Shown: positions 16,279 through 25,115, counted from the stretch's first letter. The stretch is DNA of 62,042 bases from Halieaceae bacterium (GCA_018657645.1 JABHWT010000479.1:1-62042); one strand, 5' to 3'. Numbers and translations are program-made. The notes: generated by a model not told the origin, from the sequence alone.

Positions 16279-18204
16279 ACTAAACAGATAAAGCGCCGAG
16301 ATTTTCTAAACGGCGTAGCGATTGGTACCGGCGGCATACTGCTATATGGATGCGGCAGCGATACCGACACTGCCTCGAAGGTATCGATAGGCGCTCCCAC
16401 AGTATTCAGCCCACCGGATTCCTCCGCCTACTACCCCCCTACCCTCACTGGCATGCGAGGCTCTCACGTGGGCTCCTTCGAAGTGGCGCACGACCTGGCC
16501 TGGCGCGGTCAGAAACCTCAGAGCCACGAAGCACTGGATGAACACTATGACCTGGTGGTGGTCGGTGCCGGCATGAGCGGCCTCGCTGCCGCCTGGTACT
16601 ACCAGAAAAAGATGGGGCCCGATGCACGCATCCTGGTACTCGACAATCACGACGATTTTGGCGGCCATGCCAAACGCAATGAATTTCACCAGGACGGCAG
16701 GATGATGCTCAGTCTGGGCGGCGCGCAGAACATTGAAGCCCTGAGCGGCTACAGCGAGGCTGCCCGGGGGCTGATGACGGACATCGGCGTTGATGATGAC
16801 TTCATGAAACTCATGGACCAGCGCACCCCCGACGACCTGTTCCTGGCCGGCAAACTCGATGCCGACAACGGGGTGGCGGTTCCGGGACCGGAAGGGCATA
16901 TCACTGTTGGCGGAAACTGGCTGGCCGCCATGTTCGGCGGCAAGGACCACGAAACATCCGTGCGCGCACTACCCCTGCCCGTAGATCAACAGGACAAGCT
17001 GATCGACTTTTTCGCCGGCAACCGTGACTTTCTCGATGGGCTGTCCCTCAGCGAAAAGTGGGATTACGTGAATTCCACCAGCTACAACCGCTACCTGGCG
17101 GACAAGGTCGGACTGGCCGAAGACACCCTGCCAATCCTGAACGTCATGATTATCCACCTGACCGGCGTCTCGGGGTGGAACCTGACTGTATTGGAAGGCA
17201 TGACCATGGGCGGCACCGGCATCAAGTCGATGGGCTGGGTGGGCAAAGCCACGGCAAATGTGGCCGAGATGCTGCTCGACAGCCTGCTGGATGTGCAAAT
17301 GTTCCCCGACGGCAACGCCTCTATCGCGCGCCTGTTGGTACAGAAGCTGATTCCCGCAGTGGCCCCGGACATGCAAGGGCCGCAGGACGTCGTCATTTCC
17401 CGCTTTGATTACAGCGCCCTGGATCGGGAAGACAACGCCACACGTTTGCGCCTCAACAGTACTGTTGTCGGGGTACGCGACAATGGCAACAACCAGGTGG
17501 AAGTGGACTATGTACAAAAGGGCGACGCCCTGCGAGTAACCGCGGACCACTGCGTGCTGGCCTGCTACAACGCCCTTATCCCTCACCTGTGCCCGGAAAT
17601 GCCCGAGGCCCAGAAAGAGGGACTGAGCTATGGGGTAAAAACTCCCTTCGTCTACGCCAACGTGCAATTGGATAATGGTCAGGCATTTTCCAAGCTGGGC
17701 GCCACCCTGTTCCAGTGCCCCTATGACCCCTTCCAGTGGGTGAGTACATCACCCGCCATTCAGGTCGGCGGCTACGAGCCTCCCCGCGGCCCGGATGACC
17801 CTATGGTGGTGTTCATGATGCACTCGCCCATGACCGAACCGGAACAGCCCATTTCCTGCCGCGACCAACTGCGCTTGGGCCGCCATAAGATCTATAACAC
17901 CAGCTTTGCCGACTACGAACAGCAGATACGCGAGCAGTTGCAGTCAATGTTGGGTAAACACGGTTTCAACCACGAGACCGATATTCGGGCCATTACTGTC
18001 AATCGCATACCCCATGGTTACGCCTATGCCTACCTGGGCCTATATGACCCGGAATGGGAAGAAGGCCAGGCGCCCCATGAGATCGGCCGGGCCCAGTTCG
18101 GACGCATCTCGATAGCCAATACCGATTCCGAGGCAACCGCGCTAATGAACCTGGCCTTCGATGCCGCCTGGCGGGCGGTGGAAGAACAGACTGCGGGGAA
18201 CTGA
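16276..18204 (+). CDS. Tat-exported FAD oxidoreductase, spermidine-dehydrogenase-like (paralog 2)
   Basis: A 642-residue paralog of the protein at 8030-9901. They share YYPP.LTGMRGSH.GSFEVAHDL, the FAD fold (VVVGAGMSGLAAAWYYQKK) and DNHDDFGGHAKRNEF, and the tail region IGRAQFGRISIANTDSEA. The leader has twin arginines (KRRDFLNGVAIGTG). Unlike paralog 1 it runs into LLYGC with Cys26, a possible lipobox, so it may be a Tat lipoprotein. The start follows GGAG by 6 bases. It probably oxidises a related substrate at the membrane face of the periplasm; the true substrate is unknown, and the spermidine link rests only on family resemblance. Confidence 0.85.
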   Translation: MTKQIKRRDFLNGVAIGTGGILLYGCGSDTDTASKVSIGAPTVFSPPDSSAYYPPTLTGMRGSHVGSFEVAHDLAWRGQKPQSHEALDEHYDLVVVGAGMSGLAAAWYYQKKMGPDARILVLDNHDDFGGHAKRNEFHQDGRMMLSLGGAQNIEALSGYSEAARGLMTDIGVDDDFMKLMDQRTPDDLFLAGKLDADNGVAVPGPEGHITVGGNWLAAMFGGKDHETSVRALPLPVDQQDKLIDFFAGNRDFLDGLSLSEKWDYVNSTSYNRYLADKVGLAEDTLPILNVMIIHLTGVSGWNLTVLEGMTMGGTGIKSMGWVGKATANVAEMLLDSLLDVQMFPDGNASIARLLVQKLIPAVAPDMQGPQDVVISRFDYSALDREDNATRLRLNSTVVGVRDNGNNQVEVDYVQKGDALRVTADHCVLACYNALIPHLCPEMPEAQKEGLSYGVKTPFVYANVQLDNGQAFSKLGATLFQCPYDPFQWVSTSPAIQVGGYEPPRGPDDPMVVFMMHSPMTEPEQPISCRDQLRLGRHKIYNTSFADYEQQIREQLQSMLGKHGFNHETDIRAITVNRIPHGYAYAYLGLYDPEWEEGQAPHEIGRAQFGRISIANTDSEATALMNLAFDAAWRAVEEQTAGN

Positions 18205-18225
18205 CTGAGCGATATCGACAGTCAG
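18201..18225 (+). terminator. Stem-loop at the end of the FAD oxidoreductase gene
   Basis: CTGACTG (18201-18207) pairs with CAGTCAG (18219-18225) across an 11-base loop, overlapping the stop codon. There is no strong T run after it, so termination is only possible. Confidence 0.3.
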
Positions 18226-18334
18226 TATTGGCGATCAAAATAGGAGATCTTGTGGTCAATCACTGTATTTGACACTTGTAGTGTTGAGTATAGTGTGGAG
18301 AGTGCTGGGGGCAGCCTTGATAATTGGTGCTTAT

Positions 18335-19879
18335 CTAATCTGTTCCTGAGAAGGCCTGGCGCACCACCGCTTCTGCTTCGCCGATCTCGGTCTCTGTCAT
18401 CCAACTAAAATGGCTTTGCTTCTTATTATTGGAGAGCTTACCTTCGTTCTGATGGACCACGCGGACAAATAGCTCCAGGCTGTGGTTCGGCCAATCCAGC
18501 AACTGATTTAACGCTCTACATGCATTATCGAAGCCCAGCAGGAAATCAATCTCCTGCTGTAGATCCTCATCAACAGTTCGCTCCAGCGCTTTATAAAGAA
18601 ACTCAGCTTGTTCCGTGGCATCGAAGTACCTGAAATAAACTGCATCGTTCCCCGTTGCAGGTACATCTGGAACATCCGGCGAATATTCAGTGCGTTGACG
18701 TACGGGCCGAGAATAGCTTTCAAGCACCGAGACATATTCTTCGAGATTTGTCAGTATCACAGCCGACACCGGTAGTACGATGCCTCGGGGTGTAAAACCA
18801 GCGTTAGTAAGTACTTCATGTATCAGGTAGCGATGAATACGACCATTACCATCTATAAATGGATGAATAAACACAAAGCCAAAGGCAATGATCGCCGCGT
18901 AAACCACAGGATCGAACAGGGGCTCACCTGCTTCGCTTCCACCCCGCGCACTCTCCGAATCGATAACTTCGCGGGCTTTCGCCGCCGTGTCGAGCAATCC
19001 CTGCATTAACGTCGGCAGGTCCTCAGGACGAGCTGGCACAAAGTCCACCTGTTGACGGTAGCCCAGGTCACCCCCTATCCAGTTCTGTTGATGCCGCCAG
19101 CTAAACTCGTGGAACCGTGGATCAACGACCGCATTCTGCAGTTCGACCAGTCTCTGTTCGGTCAATGGCTGCCCAGTGTCGGCCTGGCGTAGTAAATCAG
19201 CAAAACGCTGAGTCCTATTGGCAGAGGGCTTCTCGCGCTCTACCTCAAAAGACGACTGGGTTTCTTTCAGGTAAAGGAAGGCAGCAGCGCGACGGAGAAG
19301 ATCCGGGTCGTATTTCCCCAGGGTCTCCCTGGTTCGCTGGCGCAAATCCTTCCCCACCATTTCCCGGAGAAATTTGGTTTTTCGGACCAGGGGACAAAAA
19401 TCTGGTGTGCCCGGCAGATTATCGTTGACCCGGTAGCGCGTATCCTTCTTCACAGCACCCGTGGCGAACTGCATCTGGGTATCCAATAGGTCCACATAGC
19501 GCATCTTCGAGGGGACAGGATCTTCCAGGGGCAATCGACTCCCTGTCAGCCATTCATAGAGGAAACAGGCCCGACGCGCATACGCCGAGGTCGGGCTTTC
19601 AGAAATCCATTCGCAAAGTTGCTGAGAACCATCACCTAACTCAAATAGCAGCTTGAGTAGCTGAAGGTTCACCCCCTCATATCGGAGAGCAAACTGAAGA
19701 TGGCCCACTAAAGTCTCATCGGGTTGATAGCGGGATTCGAAGAGCTGGATTTGGTGAGTGCCCAGGTCCTGCTCTTTACGCCCACGCACAGCAGTGTCGA
19801 TGTAGCATTGGCGCCACAGGTCGATAATGGGGAGCTGGTAGGTCTCTTCCAGCCAGCTATAGCCTGCCTTCGTTCTCAT
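18335..19879 (-). CDS. Fic-domain protein (AMP-transferase type)
   Basis: A 514-residue Fic protein. The catalytic loop is complete: HPFIDGNGRIHR at residues 339-350, matching HxFx(D/E)GNGRxxR, so it can transfer AMP from ATP to a target hydroxyl. Ahead of it, SSFEVEREKPS near residues 209-219 resembles the (S/T)xxxE inhibitory helix of self-restrained Fic proteins, which would keep it mostly off. The C-terminus (about 425-514) may hold a small DNA-binding-like domain. It is a solitary gene, oriented away from the AbiEi-type gene, in a region of relics that looks like a defence or stress island. The target is unknown. Confidence 0.9.
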   Translation of the reverse strand: MRTKAGYSWLEETYQLPIIDLWRQCYIDTAVRGRKEQDLGTHQIQLFESRYQPDETLVGHLQFALRYEGVNLQLLKLLFELGDGSQQLCEWISESPTSAYARRACFLYEWLTGSRLPLEDPVPSKMRYVDLLDTQMQFATGAVKKDTRYRVNDNLPGTPDFCPLVRKTKFLREMVGKDLRQRTRETLGKYDPDLLRRAAAFLYLKETQSSFEVEREKPSANRTQRFADLLRQADTGQPLTEQRLVELQNAVVDPRFHEFSWRHQQNWIGGDLGYRQQVDFVPARPEDLPTLMQGLLDTAAKAREVIDSESARGGSEAGEPLFDPVVYAAIIAFGFVFIHPFIDGNGRIHRYLIHEVLTNAGFTPRGIVLPVSAVILTNLEEYVSVLESYSRPVRQRTEYSPDVPDVPATGNDAVYFRYFDATEQAEFLYKALERTVDEDLQQEIDFLLGFDNACRALNQLLDWPNHSLELFVRVVHQNEGKLSNNKKQSHFSWMTETEIGEAEAVVRQAFSGTD

Positions 19880-20362
19880 AATCCTTTAGACGATCTCACA
19901 GAGACTCTGAAATTTTGCCGGTAAACATGAAATATCTACGCAAATTACAATATTTAGATATATTTATACGCACAAAGTTGCCTTGCGTCAATATTTCTCA
20001 CTTTTACCACTAATGCGTATAAAGTTACTGGTGTTGCGTCAAATTTTCGGATCCGCCCCAAATGGGCCTGTCAGGTCAGCCACCAACTTATCCAGAATAA
20101 CTGGTTATTGATTTGCACGCCAAACTGACCCTCGATTTGCACTGAAGTCTCACCCACCTGGACTATCTCACCGAAACATTAGGAGCAATCGATTATGGAC
20201 GTATTCTCATAGCTGCCAGAATCAACTATGTGGTGGGTAGATGGCCTTCAAAGTAGCGAGTTTTCCGAATTACCAGTAATCAAGCGGAAGTGGGGAATAG
20301 CTCTCGCCATGAGAGATTCGCTTTTGCTTGCACAAAGCATCACTTTTGGATACTTTATGTGA
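19880..20362. other. Intergenic region between Fic and AbiEi-type genes
   Basis: The Fic promoter side is AT-rich and holds an inverted pair TATACGCA (19965-19972) / TGCGTATA (20014-20021) and two TTGCGTCAA copies, which may be operators. Further right are tandem IS-end-like repeats at 20110-20157. The remainder to 20362 shows a short stretch of coding-like sequence with a stop but nothing I recognise. Confidence 0.4.
20110..20157. repeat. Tandem 24-bp repeat resembling an IS end
   Basis: Two head-to-tail units both begin GATTTGCAC (20110 and 20134) and agree at about 17 of 24 positions. Multiple short direct repeats of this size are typical of IS21-type ends, but no transposase is nearby, so this is at most a relic. 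Confidence 0.35.
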
Positions 20363-21166
20363 GTGAAAACGAATCCAGACCAAGTAGCCGCGAAGGACCT
20401 GATCGAGACCCTTGCCTCAACGGGGCAGTATAGCTTTACTTCAGAGGAAGCGCGGGAAGCACTGAAGGTCTCTGCAGATGCCAGTAAGCTTGCCTTGAAT
20501 CGGCTGGCCAAGCAGGGGCAGATTGCATCCCCTGCTCGTGGATTCTACGTCATCATCCCACCGGAATACCGGTCCCTGGGCTGCCTCCCGGCGGACCAGT
20601 TCATCCCGGACTTGATGAGACATAAGGACTTAAGCTACTACGCGGGGCTGCTTACTGCCGCTCAATACTATGGGGCAGCCCATCAGCGGCCCCAGGAATT
20701 CCAGGTATTCGTCCAGAAAAACCGTAGGCAAATCCGTTGCGGTAAGGTCCGCGTCAGATTCATTGCGCGAAAGAATATCGAGGAGGTACCGGTACGAAAA
20801 TTCAACACATCTCGCGGTGAAATACGCGTATCGACTCCCGAGGCCACCGCCATCGATCTCGCCGGATATCCCGAATATGTCGGAGGACTCGACCAGGTTG
20901 CGACCATCCTTTCAGAATTGGCAGAGGAAATCGATGCCCTGGCGCTAGCAGAAACAGCCAAAACTGCGCCAATACCGTGGATCCAACGCCTTGGCTATAT
21001 GCTGGAATTCGTCGAAGCAGAAAACGCTGCTGCTGGTATCAAAGAGTATGTCCGCGAACACGCTCGCGAATACAGAATGCTGATCCCAGGAAAAAGTAAT
21101 ACAGAGGGTCAACGCTTGCCGAGTTGGAAGCTCATAGTCAACACAGAGTTGGAACCAGATATATGA
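20363..21166 (+). CDS. AbiEi-type antitoxin / transcriptional regulator, without its toxin
   Basis: A 267-residue protein with an N-terminal winged helix (LASTGQYSFTSEEAREALKV, then LALNRLAKQGQIASPARGFY) and the AbiEi antitoxin C-terminal domain (DLSYYAGLLTAAQYYGAAHQ, FVQKNRRQIRCGKVRVRFI, ISTPEATAIDLAGYPEYVGGL-like region). In type IV abortive-infection systems AbiEi represses the abiE operon and counters the nucleotidyltransferase AbiEii. Here no AbiEii gene follows: downstream is only a fragment of another gene. It starts with GTG and has a weak ribosome-binding site. It is either an orphan antitoxin or a regulator, and the Fic protein nearby is the only toxin-like neighbour. Confidence 0.8.
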   Translation: MKTNPDQVAAKDLIETLASTGQYSFTSEEAREALKVSADASKLALNRLAKQGQIASPARGFYVIIPPEYRSLGCLPADQFIPDLMRHKDLSYYAGLLTAAQYYGAAHQRPQEFQVFVQKNRRQIRCGKVRVRFIARKNIEEVPVRKFNTSRGEIRVSTPEATAIDLAGYPEYVGGLDQVATILSELAEEIDALALAETAKTAPIPWIQRLGYMLEFVEAENAAAGIKEYVREHAREYRMLIPGKSNTEGQRLPSWKLIVNTELEPDI

Positions 21167-21168
21167 TA

Positions 21169-21250
21169 CCGCGCGCTCACCCAGATCCCCTATGCAATCA
21201 TAGCCGCTCTGCTCGCCGGTATCGGCCTGACACTCATCGCGGCCTTGTAA
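21169..21250 (+). pseudogene. Possible transporter 3' remnant
   Basis: One plus frame reads ALTQIPYAIIAALLAGIGLT then LIAAL and TAA, a single hydrophobic helix like the last transmembrane segment of ion or amino-acid antiporters. It has no start and no upstream domain. Low certainty. Confidence 0.3.
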
Positions 21251-21350
21251 ATGACCGGGAAGATCAACTAATTCGGCGTTTTCTGGGCGTTATCCTGTAT
21301 AAGAATGGGTAATATCGACTTTTTGGACGTTTCCGCCAGCGATTAAAATA

Positions 21351-22004
21351 TTATCTTTGGAGCAACATCACGGCATCCGGCACCGGAATATCACCGTCTG
21401 TAAGCTCTATAATCTCTCGACGAATTGCGGGGGTATCAATGAGCGCAGCTAACATTTTAGCGACGCTGCCTCGAGCCACGGAACCGTAGGGGATGGCCAG
21501 TCCTGCGTTTACCAGGCCATTACCGTCCTCACTGACAAGCGTTCCAGGGCGCAGAATGACCCAGTCCAGTTCCGACGCAGCCAAAGCATTATCGGCCTGC
21601 CTTTTCACTTTCATATAGTGCTCGAAGCCATCTTTTCTCGGCTGAGCGCGACCCGCATCCATAAAGGCGGAGACCAGATAGACACGCGCTATACCATTCG
21701 CCCTGGCCGCATGAATGGTTTTTATGACGCCCTCCCCATCGATTGCTGTGGTGCGCTCAAGTCCACTACCAGCGGCGCCGGCAGAAAATACAACAACATC
21801 ACAATCCCGCGTAAATTCTGTAAGGTCTTCTACAGCCACGGTCATGATGTCACCAAGCCGGGGGATAATACCCGCATTTTCAAGATTGTCTGCCTGTTCA
21901 GGCTTGCGGTGCAGACCAGTTACATCGTGTCCTGCATTGACAAGCATGGGACCAAGCCGGGAGCCCACGCCCCCGGTGGCGCCAATAATGAAGATCTTAC
22001 TCAT
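21351..22004 (-). CDS. NAD(P)-binding atypical SDR (NmrA/YwnB-like)
   Basis: A 217-residue single-domain protein with the nucleotide-binding motif GATGGVGSRLG (about residues 8-18), VVVFSAGAAGSG, VYLVSAF and YMKVKRQADNALAASELDW, and the C-terminal ELTDGDIPVPDAV. This is the NAD(P)H-binding epimerase-like group that includes flavin-reductase and anthrone-reductase-like enzymes and redox sensors. It has no partner here except a degraded NTF2-like gene directly upstream, from whose end (GAGGTGG) it seems to take its ribosome-binding site. Function not specified by sequence. Confidence 0.8.
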   Translation of the reverse strand: MSKIFIIGATGGVGSRLGPMLVNAGHDVTGLHRKPEQADNLENAGIIPRLGDIMTVAVEDLTEFTRDCDVVVFSAGAAGSGLERTTAIDGEGVIKTIHAARANGIARVYLVSAFMDAGRAQPRKDGFEHYMKVKRQADNALAASELDWVILRPGTLVSEDGNGLVNAGLAIPYGSVARGSVAKMLAALIDTPAIRREIIELTDGDIPVPDAVMLLQR

Positions 22005-22007
22005 GTT

Positions 22008-22190
22008 TTATTCCACCTCAGGATACTCGCTGTAGTGTAGACTGATGATCTTCCACTGGCCGTCGAGCAAGCGCTACTCATTCAGCTACTTTTTCCATAC
22101 CTGTTCCCAACAAATTTGAGAATCGTGTGCCGGACCAGGTCACGGTCTTCTTCTCATCGGCACCTTTACCTAAGCCGGTTATTTAGACGA
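22008..22190 (-). pseudogene. Degraded NTF2-like gene
   Basis: The minus strand ends DGQWKIISLHYSEYPEVE with TAA at 22008-22010, homologous to the C-terminus of the NTF2-like protein at 13955. Further upstream WEQVWKK appears in a different frame, and several stops and frame changes prevent a complete reading. It is a frameshifted relic of the same family, placed directly before an oxidoreductase gene as in cluster 1. Confidence 0.65.
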
Positions 22191-22357
22191 TCACTAAATA
22201 ATTGCAGAATCGGCCACTATGATGCTAAATATGCCTGAACATTGGCACCGTAGTCAGCTGTTATGGGTGTCATAGCTTACGCAAGTTCTTTTGCGAAATC
22301 AGCTGAAAGGCATTGAAGGCTGGCTATAGTGCGGAGATAGCAAAGAGAGAGTTATCT

Positions 22358-23383
22358 ATGGTTAGGGCAACCTACGTCAGGTTCTACCTGTTCCGGGTAC
22401 TCGAAACTGGGGGGGCATTACCGGCTCTGTTAAAGGATACTGACATTGACTATCAGCGCATTAACGACAGTGACTATACGATAGACCTGTTACAGCTAAA
22501 GCAACTGATTAGCAATATCATCGCACTAGATATTGACGATACACTGTCGTTCCAGTTAGGTCGCGGATTTTCACTCAAACAACTGGGCTTGATCGGTCAC
22601 GCATTGGCGAGTTGCGAGACCATGTTGAGTGTCTGCACTTTTTGGAACCACTTTAATGCACTAATCGGCAACGCGATTAACTTCCCGGTGAGTCTCGACG
22701 AAGAGCAGTGCACCATAGAATTCGTCGAGGCGTGCCCACTGGATGAGGCACTGCCCTTTTGTATCGAGCAATCGATGTCCAGCACCTTGGCGCTGTTTGA
22801 AGAGCTCACCGGCAAGCCGGTCCGCTTCCAGCACATAGAACTTTCCTATCCTCAGCCACAATCACCGGAGCAACTGCATGCCTATCAGGACCACTTTCAA
22901 TGCCCGATCCGGTTCAATTGTGCTAGAAACATGGTCTATTTTGACAAAGCAGATCTGCAACGCCCCATTGTCAATGCAGATCGAGAAACCTACCTGGTGT
23001 TCAATCAGCACTGCAAGCATGTGCTGGCCGAGCTTGAGGCATCAGAAGGCTTAGGCAAAAGAATTCGTCAAATTTTTATCAGCCGCTCTCGACAGCCTCC
23101 AAAAATGAATGAGTTGGCCAAGCATTTGGGGTATAGCGAGAGAAATCTACGGCGCAAGCTGAGCGAAGAAGAACTGTCTTATAAGCAGCTGCTAAACGAT
23201 TTTCGCCGCGACCTGAGTATTCAATATCTGAAGACCACCAGTTTGAGCGCCAAGGAGATAGCCTATCTAGTGGGATTCGACGACATCACTTCATACCGCA
23301 GAGCATTTAAGGCCTGGACTGGAAAGACTGTCAATCAATACCGCACTGAGCTACCTCAAAACGAGAGCTTGTATCAGCGATAA
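22358..23383 (+). CDS. AraC-family regulator (OruR/ArgR-like)
   Basis: A 341-residue regulator. The start at ATG 22358 fits a GAGAG site and the usual family N-terminus (MVRATYVRFYLFRVLE); a TTG at 22313 is less likely. The N-terminal Arabinose_bd-type sensory domain covers about 1-210, and two C-terminal helix-turn-helix units follow (MNELAKHLGYSERNLRRKLS and SAKEIAYLVGFDDITSYRRA, then FKAWTGKTVNQYR). It converges with the pilin-like and AveC-like genes, so it is a likely regulator of that neighbourhood. Inducer unknown. Confidence 0.9.
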   Translation: MVRATYVRFYLFRVLETGGALPALLKDTDIDYQRINDSDYTIDLLQLKQLISNIIALDIDDTLSFQLGRGFSLKQLGLIGHALASCETMLSVCTFWNHFNALIGNAINFPVSLDEEQCTIEFVEACPLDEALPFCIEQSMSSTLALFEELTGKPVRFQHIELSYPQPQSPEQLHAYQDHFQCPIRFNCARNMVYFDKADLQRPIVNADRETYLVFNQHCKHVLAELEASEGLGKRIRQIFISRSRQPPKMNELAKHLGYSERNLRRKLSEEELSYKQLLNDFRRDLSIQYLKTTSLSAKEIAYLVGFDDITSYRRAFKAWTGKTVNQYRTELPQNESLYQR

Positions 23384-23433
23384 TCGACACGAGTAAAACC
23401 GTTTCATCTAGATCTTTCTGCTTTGTTCACGGA

Positions 23434-23991
23434 CTAACCGATCAAGTCTTCAAGAAACAGCACCAGTGACGGCTTACGTTCGTCCAGAGAACGAGGCGGA
23501 TGGCAGCGCGTAGGTAACCATGGCGCGTAATTTGCTGTGGTATCTGCCGGGCTGGCGGCATAGGCTATGCGTGGACCGTCACCCAAACTAGTTGGCTCTG
23601 CCGTACCGCAGGCCCACCGAATATTGCCCTCACTATCTGCACCGGCATACCAAACAAACTCTTTACCAGCGATTCTTTCTCTGGCATCGCTCCTAAACGT
23701 CGCCTTGATCACGCAATTGGATTCCAGGCGAACATTTTCCACATAGCGACCTTCGGCTACTTTCACCCCCAGGCCGGCAACACCCGAAGCTGGACAACTG
23801 CCATTTTCCTGCAGGTAAGTATTAACGGCCATTTGCACTGGTTTCATCAACGTATGAGGCTCAACGCCTTGAGCACGGCCAGTATAGGCCGCGATGGCTG
23901 GCAGGGTCACATAAACCACCAGACAGCCAATGGCCCAGGCGATAATTTTCTCGATGCGGCTGAAGCCAGACTGTTTTTTAAAATTAGTCAT
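23434..23991 (-). CDS. Divergent type IV pilin-like protein
   Basis: A 185-residue protein. The start at 23991 (MTNFKKQSG) gives a short basic prepilin leader, Gly9 before Phe10, and a conserved Glu at mature position 5 (FSRIE), followed by a 25-residue hydrophobic helix (IIAWAIGCLVVYVTLPAIAA) and YTGRAQ, as in type IV pilins. The C-terminal part has VKVAEGRYVENVRLESNCVI, ATFRSD and WYAGADSEGNIRWACG, the PilA globular-domain pattern with a Cys pair. The N-terminal helix departs from the usual TLIELMIVVAI. It is 11 bases downstream of the AveC-like gene with no pilus assembly genes nearby, so its role is open. Confidence 0.7.
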   Translation of the reverse strand: MTNFKKQSGFSRIEKIIAWAIGCLVVYVTLPAIAAYTGRAQGVEPHTLMKPVQMAVNTYLQENGSCPASGVAGLGVKVAEGRYVENVRLESNCVIKATFRSDARERIAGKEFVWYAGADSEGNIRWACGTAEPTSLGDGPRIAYAASPADTTANYAPWLPTRCHPPRSLDERKPSLVLFLEDLIG

Positions 23992-24002
23992 GATCGACCC
24001 CA

Positions 24003-25115
24003 CTAATTAGTAATATCGCGAATTAGAATTTTTTCGGCAGGCAAGGTACCGTAACGCAGCTCCAGATTGGGATCGACACTGATCCCCTCAATAGTGCGCG
24101 TAATCGGAATGCTAGGGGCAGGGCAGGCATATCGGGTGCCTTCGCCACAAATACCGGATTTCAGATAAGACGGATAGCCTTCAGGCATGGCGTCACCGTG
24201 GGTGCTAAACCACTGCATGGGCAAATTGTAAGTGATCATCATCGTGGTCTGCATCAGTCCAGAAATCGCCAGGAAACGAATAAAGGTCTTGCTACCATCG
24301 CCAGTCTGTAGCTTATCGATCCCTTTTTCGCACATCATATGACCTTTATCGTCTTTAAAGTAACGCCAACAACCACATACGGCATATGTGCCCCCCCAGG
24401 CTACAATTTCGTACAGCGGGAAGTGCCACATCTCGCCACCAAACAAGGAGATACTTTGAATGGATCCTGCGTAGGCATAACCCCCCGTGTGCAGATACAC
24501 AGCCTCCATAATTAGATCAAAGCTAAAGCCAGCAGCAAGGGCTACGCAGATCAGGGAGATGATGCCAGCAGCTGGCTTATGTTCTTTCCACTTGCGCATA
24601 CACCAACAAACAAAGACGATCGGCCACATCATGAAAAAGATATACCCGGTGGTCCAGGTCAACAGCGGCTCACCTAAAAAACGGGTATTGGGGCTCAATG
24701 CACCAGGCGCAAACTCCACCCAATTTCCCAAATTGAAGTGCAGACCGTTATAGAAAAACCAGGGAGAAGAGTACACCAGCATAGAGTCCTGCCAGAACAT
24801 GAACAGGAATACCAATAACAGAATGCCATCGGAGGACAATTTTCCGGTCCTAATTTTGGGATTGATGACATAGCGCCAAAACACCCAACCAGCAATAATC
24901 GGGCCGAGTATATCCAGAGTAATTATCCAACGCGTGGTTTCAAACGCAGGAATATCCGCGCCGGGGTCGACAGGAGTGGCGTTGCCGGTGGCGATCCAGG
25001 TACCCAAGGTATACGTCATTACCAAGAGCCAGAACACACCAACCCACGCCCAGAGTTTTACTACTGGAAACTCTTCCCCCTCAATTGGCAGAGGCTGAGC
25101 AACGGAAGTACCCAT
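24003..25115 (-). CDS. AveC-like (spirocyclase-family) membrane protein
   Basis: A 370-residue polytopic membrane protein with about seven hydrophobic helices (WAWVGVFWLLVMTYTLGTWI, DILGPIIAGWVFWRYV, ILLLVFLFMFWQDSMLVYS, WTTGYIFFMMWPIVFVCWCM, and more). Conserved-looking patches are FMFWQDSMLVYSSPWFFYNG, FSFDLIMEAVYLHTGGYAYA and LFGGEMWHFPLYEIVAWGG. These match the AveC family, whose Streptomyces member forms the spiroketal of avermectin; bacterial homologs outside that pathway are uncharacterised. It is the first gene of a two-gene leftward unit with the pilin-like gene, and is divergent from an ATPase/vWA pair. Confidence 0.75.
   Translation of the reverse strand: MGTSVAQPLPIEGEEFPVVKLWAWVGVFWLLVMTYTLGTWIATGNATPVDPGADIPAFETTRWIITLDILGPIIAGWVFWRYVINPKIRTGKLSSDGILLLVFLFMFWQDSMLVYSSPWFFYNGLHFNLGNWVEFAPGALSPNTRFLGEPLLTWTTGYIFFMMWPIVFVCWCMRKWKEHKPAAGIISLICVALAAGFSFDLIMEAVYLHTGGYAYAGSIQSISLFGGEMWHFPLYEIVAWGGTYAVCGCWRYFKDDKGHMMCEKGIDKLQTGDGSKTFIRFLAISGLMQTTMMITYNLPMQWFSTHGDAMPEGYPSYLKSGICGEGTRYACPAPSIPITRTIEGISVDPNLELRYGTLPAEKILIRDITN

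Noticed and set aside
16969-17667. Open frame of 232 codons on the minus strand
   Set aside because: It mirrors the GC-rich third positions of the FAD oxidoreductase gene and has no recognisable domain.
20186-20360. A short plus-strand coding-like stretch before the AbiEi-type gene
   Set aside because: It contains a stop, lacks a ribosome-binding site and matches no family I know.
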